The translations under genes and the position numbers were made by a program. This document shows, piece by piece, positions 5,244 through 5,926 of a stretch of DNA of 5,926 nt. The notes under the pieces were generated by a model that was not told the origin of the DNA, ran no database searches, and was given only the letters and a program-made list of their open reading frames with translations. Numbering within the stretch: the stretch's first letter is position 1; every line of letters begins with the position of its first letter. Source of the DNA: Phycisphaerales bacterium (GTDB lineage: Bacteria; Planctomycetota; Phycisphaerae; SM23-33); assembly GCA_003153915.1 (NCBI GenBank), contig PMBX01000116.1, forward strand, positions 924-6,849, given 5' to 3'.

Positions 5244-5926
5244 ATGTCTCGCCTACGAACATTTTGCCTGCTGGCCGTCATGCTGACCGGTTCAACATCG
5301 AATAGCCTCACAACATCAAAGGAGGCAACATCCATGGCCGCCACCCAGCCTGCCGCGGCGTCCCAACCGCGACCCGGCACGATCTTTTTTTCCTTCATCA
5401 CCTTTCCCGCAGTTACATCCAAAAAAGGCGACACCAGCCAGGGCAGCATCTACAGCGTCCGTTCCGACGGGACTGGCCTGACCAAGATCATCGACCTGGG
5501 CTGTGCGAATAACCCCAAGGTTCCACCCGGCGGGCAGTGGCTCTACTTCCAGTCCAATAAGACGGGCAACTGGCACATCTATCGCTGCCGGACGGACGGG
5601 AACAGCCTGGAGGACCTGACCGCCGACGAAAAGCTTGGCAAGGATTCATTCGGCTTTGATCTCTCGCCGGACGGCAAGATGATCGTCTTCGCCACCAACG
5701 ACGGCAAGGTCAGCCGCGTGGCGACGATGGCCGCCGACGGGACCAACCAGCGCCTGCTTGCCGGCGAGCTGGGCTATTGCTACATGGCCTCGTTCAGCCC
5801 CGACGGAGGGCGGATCGTCTTTGCCCACACGGCAGAGGAATACCGCCTGAAGCTGGCGAACCTGGACGCAAGCAACATGATCAACCTGACCCCCGACCTA
5901 AAGGAGTGCTTCGCGCCGCAGTTCAC
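5244..5926 (+). CDS. Exported TolB/PD40-type beta-propeller protein (cut by window edge)
   Basis: The visible 227 residues begin with a short signal-like peptide (SRLR, then a hydrophobic stretch 6-16), a Ser/Thr/Ala-rich linker to about residue 44, and then propeller repeats. Repeat landmarks are GSIYSVRSDGTGLTKI (67-82), NPKVPPGGQWLYFQS (90-104) with HIYRCRTDGNSLEDLT (111-126), LSPDGKMIVFA (140-150) with MAADGTNQRLL (162-172), and FSPDGGRIVFA (184-194) with NLDASNMINLTPD (206-218). SPDG…IVF…DG…LT is the PD40/TolB repeat signature, so at least four blades are visible. Such proteins bind proteins or carbohydrates in the envelope and are not enzymes by themselves. AAGGAGA lies 7 bases before ATG 5244; a second ATG at 5334 has an even better ribosome site and would drop the signal. 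The gene follows GH20 closely, so a shared role in glycan handling is plausible. The 3' end is outside the window. Confidence 0.85.
   Translation, partial: MSRLRTFCLLAVMLTGSTSNSLTTSKEATSMAATQPAAASQPRPGTIFFSFITFPAVTSKKGDTSQGSIYSVRSDGTGLTKIIDLGCANNPKVPPGGQWLYFQSNKTGNWHIYRCRTDGNSLEDLTADEKLGKDSFGFDLSPDGKMIVFATNDGKVSRVATMAADGTNQRLLAGELGYCYMASFSPDGGRIVFAHTAEEYRLKLANLDASNMINLTPDLKECFAPQF
5318..5325 (+). promoter_or_regulatory. Internal Shine-Dalgarno inside the propeller gene
   Basis: AAAGGAGG, nearly fully complementary to the 16S rRNA 3' end, sits 8 bases before an in-frame ATG (5334, codon 31 of the upstream reading). It is stronger than the site used by ATG 5244. It either marks the true start, giving a protein without the N-terminal hydrophobic segment, or permits a second shorter product. 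Confidence 0.5.

Noticed and set aside
4757..5449. Minus-strand open frame of 230 codons across the GH20–propeller junction
   Set aside because: It is antisense to two well-supported genes and shows no family motif.
1..5926. Mobile element, CRISPR array, tRNA or toxin–antitoxin module
   Set aside because: I saw no transposase motifs, terminal repeats, spaced direct repeats or tRNA-like folds; all sizeable coding regions are accounted for by metabolic or envelope families.

Overview
The window is GC-rich and gene-dense and looks bacterial. The best lineage guess is the Planctomycetes–Verrucomicrobia–Lentisphaerae group. This rests on a secreted protein with a PEP-CTERM sorting tail, a GH20-type glycosidase beside an exported TolB-like propeller, a CoaB with no CoaC domain in front of it, and generally weak -35 promoter elements. 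The assignment is inference; no rRNA or other lineage marker is present.

Layout. The left half (1-3113) is read on the minus strand. In transcription order it holds a small ABM-fold (LsrG/YgiN-like) protein, an iron-type alcohol dehydrogenase whose start overlaps the ABM stop (TAATG), a secreted M14 metallocarboxypeptidase of the cytosolic-carboxypeptidase (CCP/AGBL) type with a PEP-CTERM tail, and the first 50 codons of a stand-alone phosphopantothenate-cysteine ligase (coaB) cut by the left edge. The right half (3320-5926) is read on the plus strand: a 633-residue GH20-like beta-N-acetylhexosaminidase homologue without a signal peptide, then after 22 bases an exported TolB/PD40 beta-propeller protein cut by the right edge.

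The two halves diverge from a 206-base intergenic region (3114-3319), the regulatory centre of the window. It holds a plausible extended -10 promoter toward the ABM gene, a GC-rich hairpin in that gene's leader, and, on the GH20 side, an 8-bp inverted repeat (TTGCGTCA/TGACGCAA) that encloses a nearly concentric smaller palindrome (CCAAGACTTGG) and overlaps a candidate promoter. This is the best candidate for a dedicated operator.

How the genes may work together. ABM plus Fe-ADH look like a co-translated pair for a small carbonyl or alcohol metabolite. GH20 plus propeller look like a glycan-related pair. The carboxypeptidase has its own candidate promoter and is probably an independent envelope enzyme; coaB is housekeeping. 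I see no mobile element, CRISPR array, tRNA or rRNA. I find no convincing new multi-gene system; the points most worth a second look are the nested operator, the two start sites of the propeller gene, the exported CCP-like peptidase and the altered metal site of the dehydrogenase.
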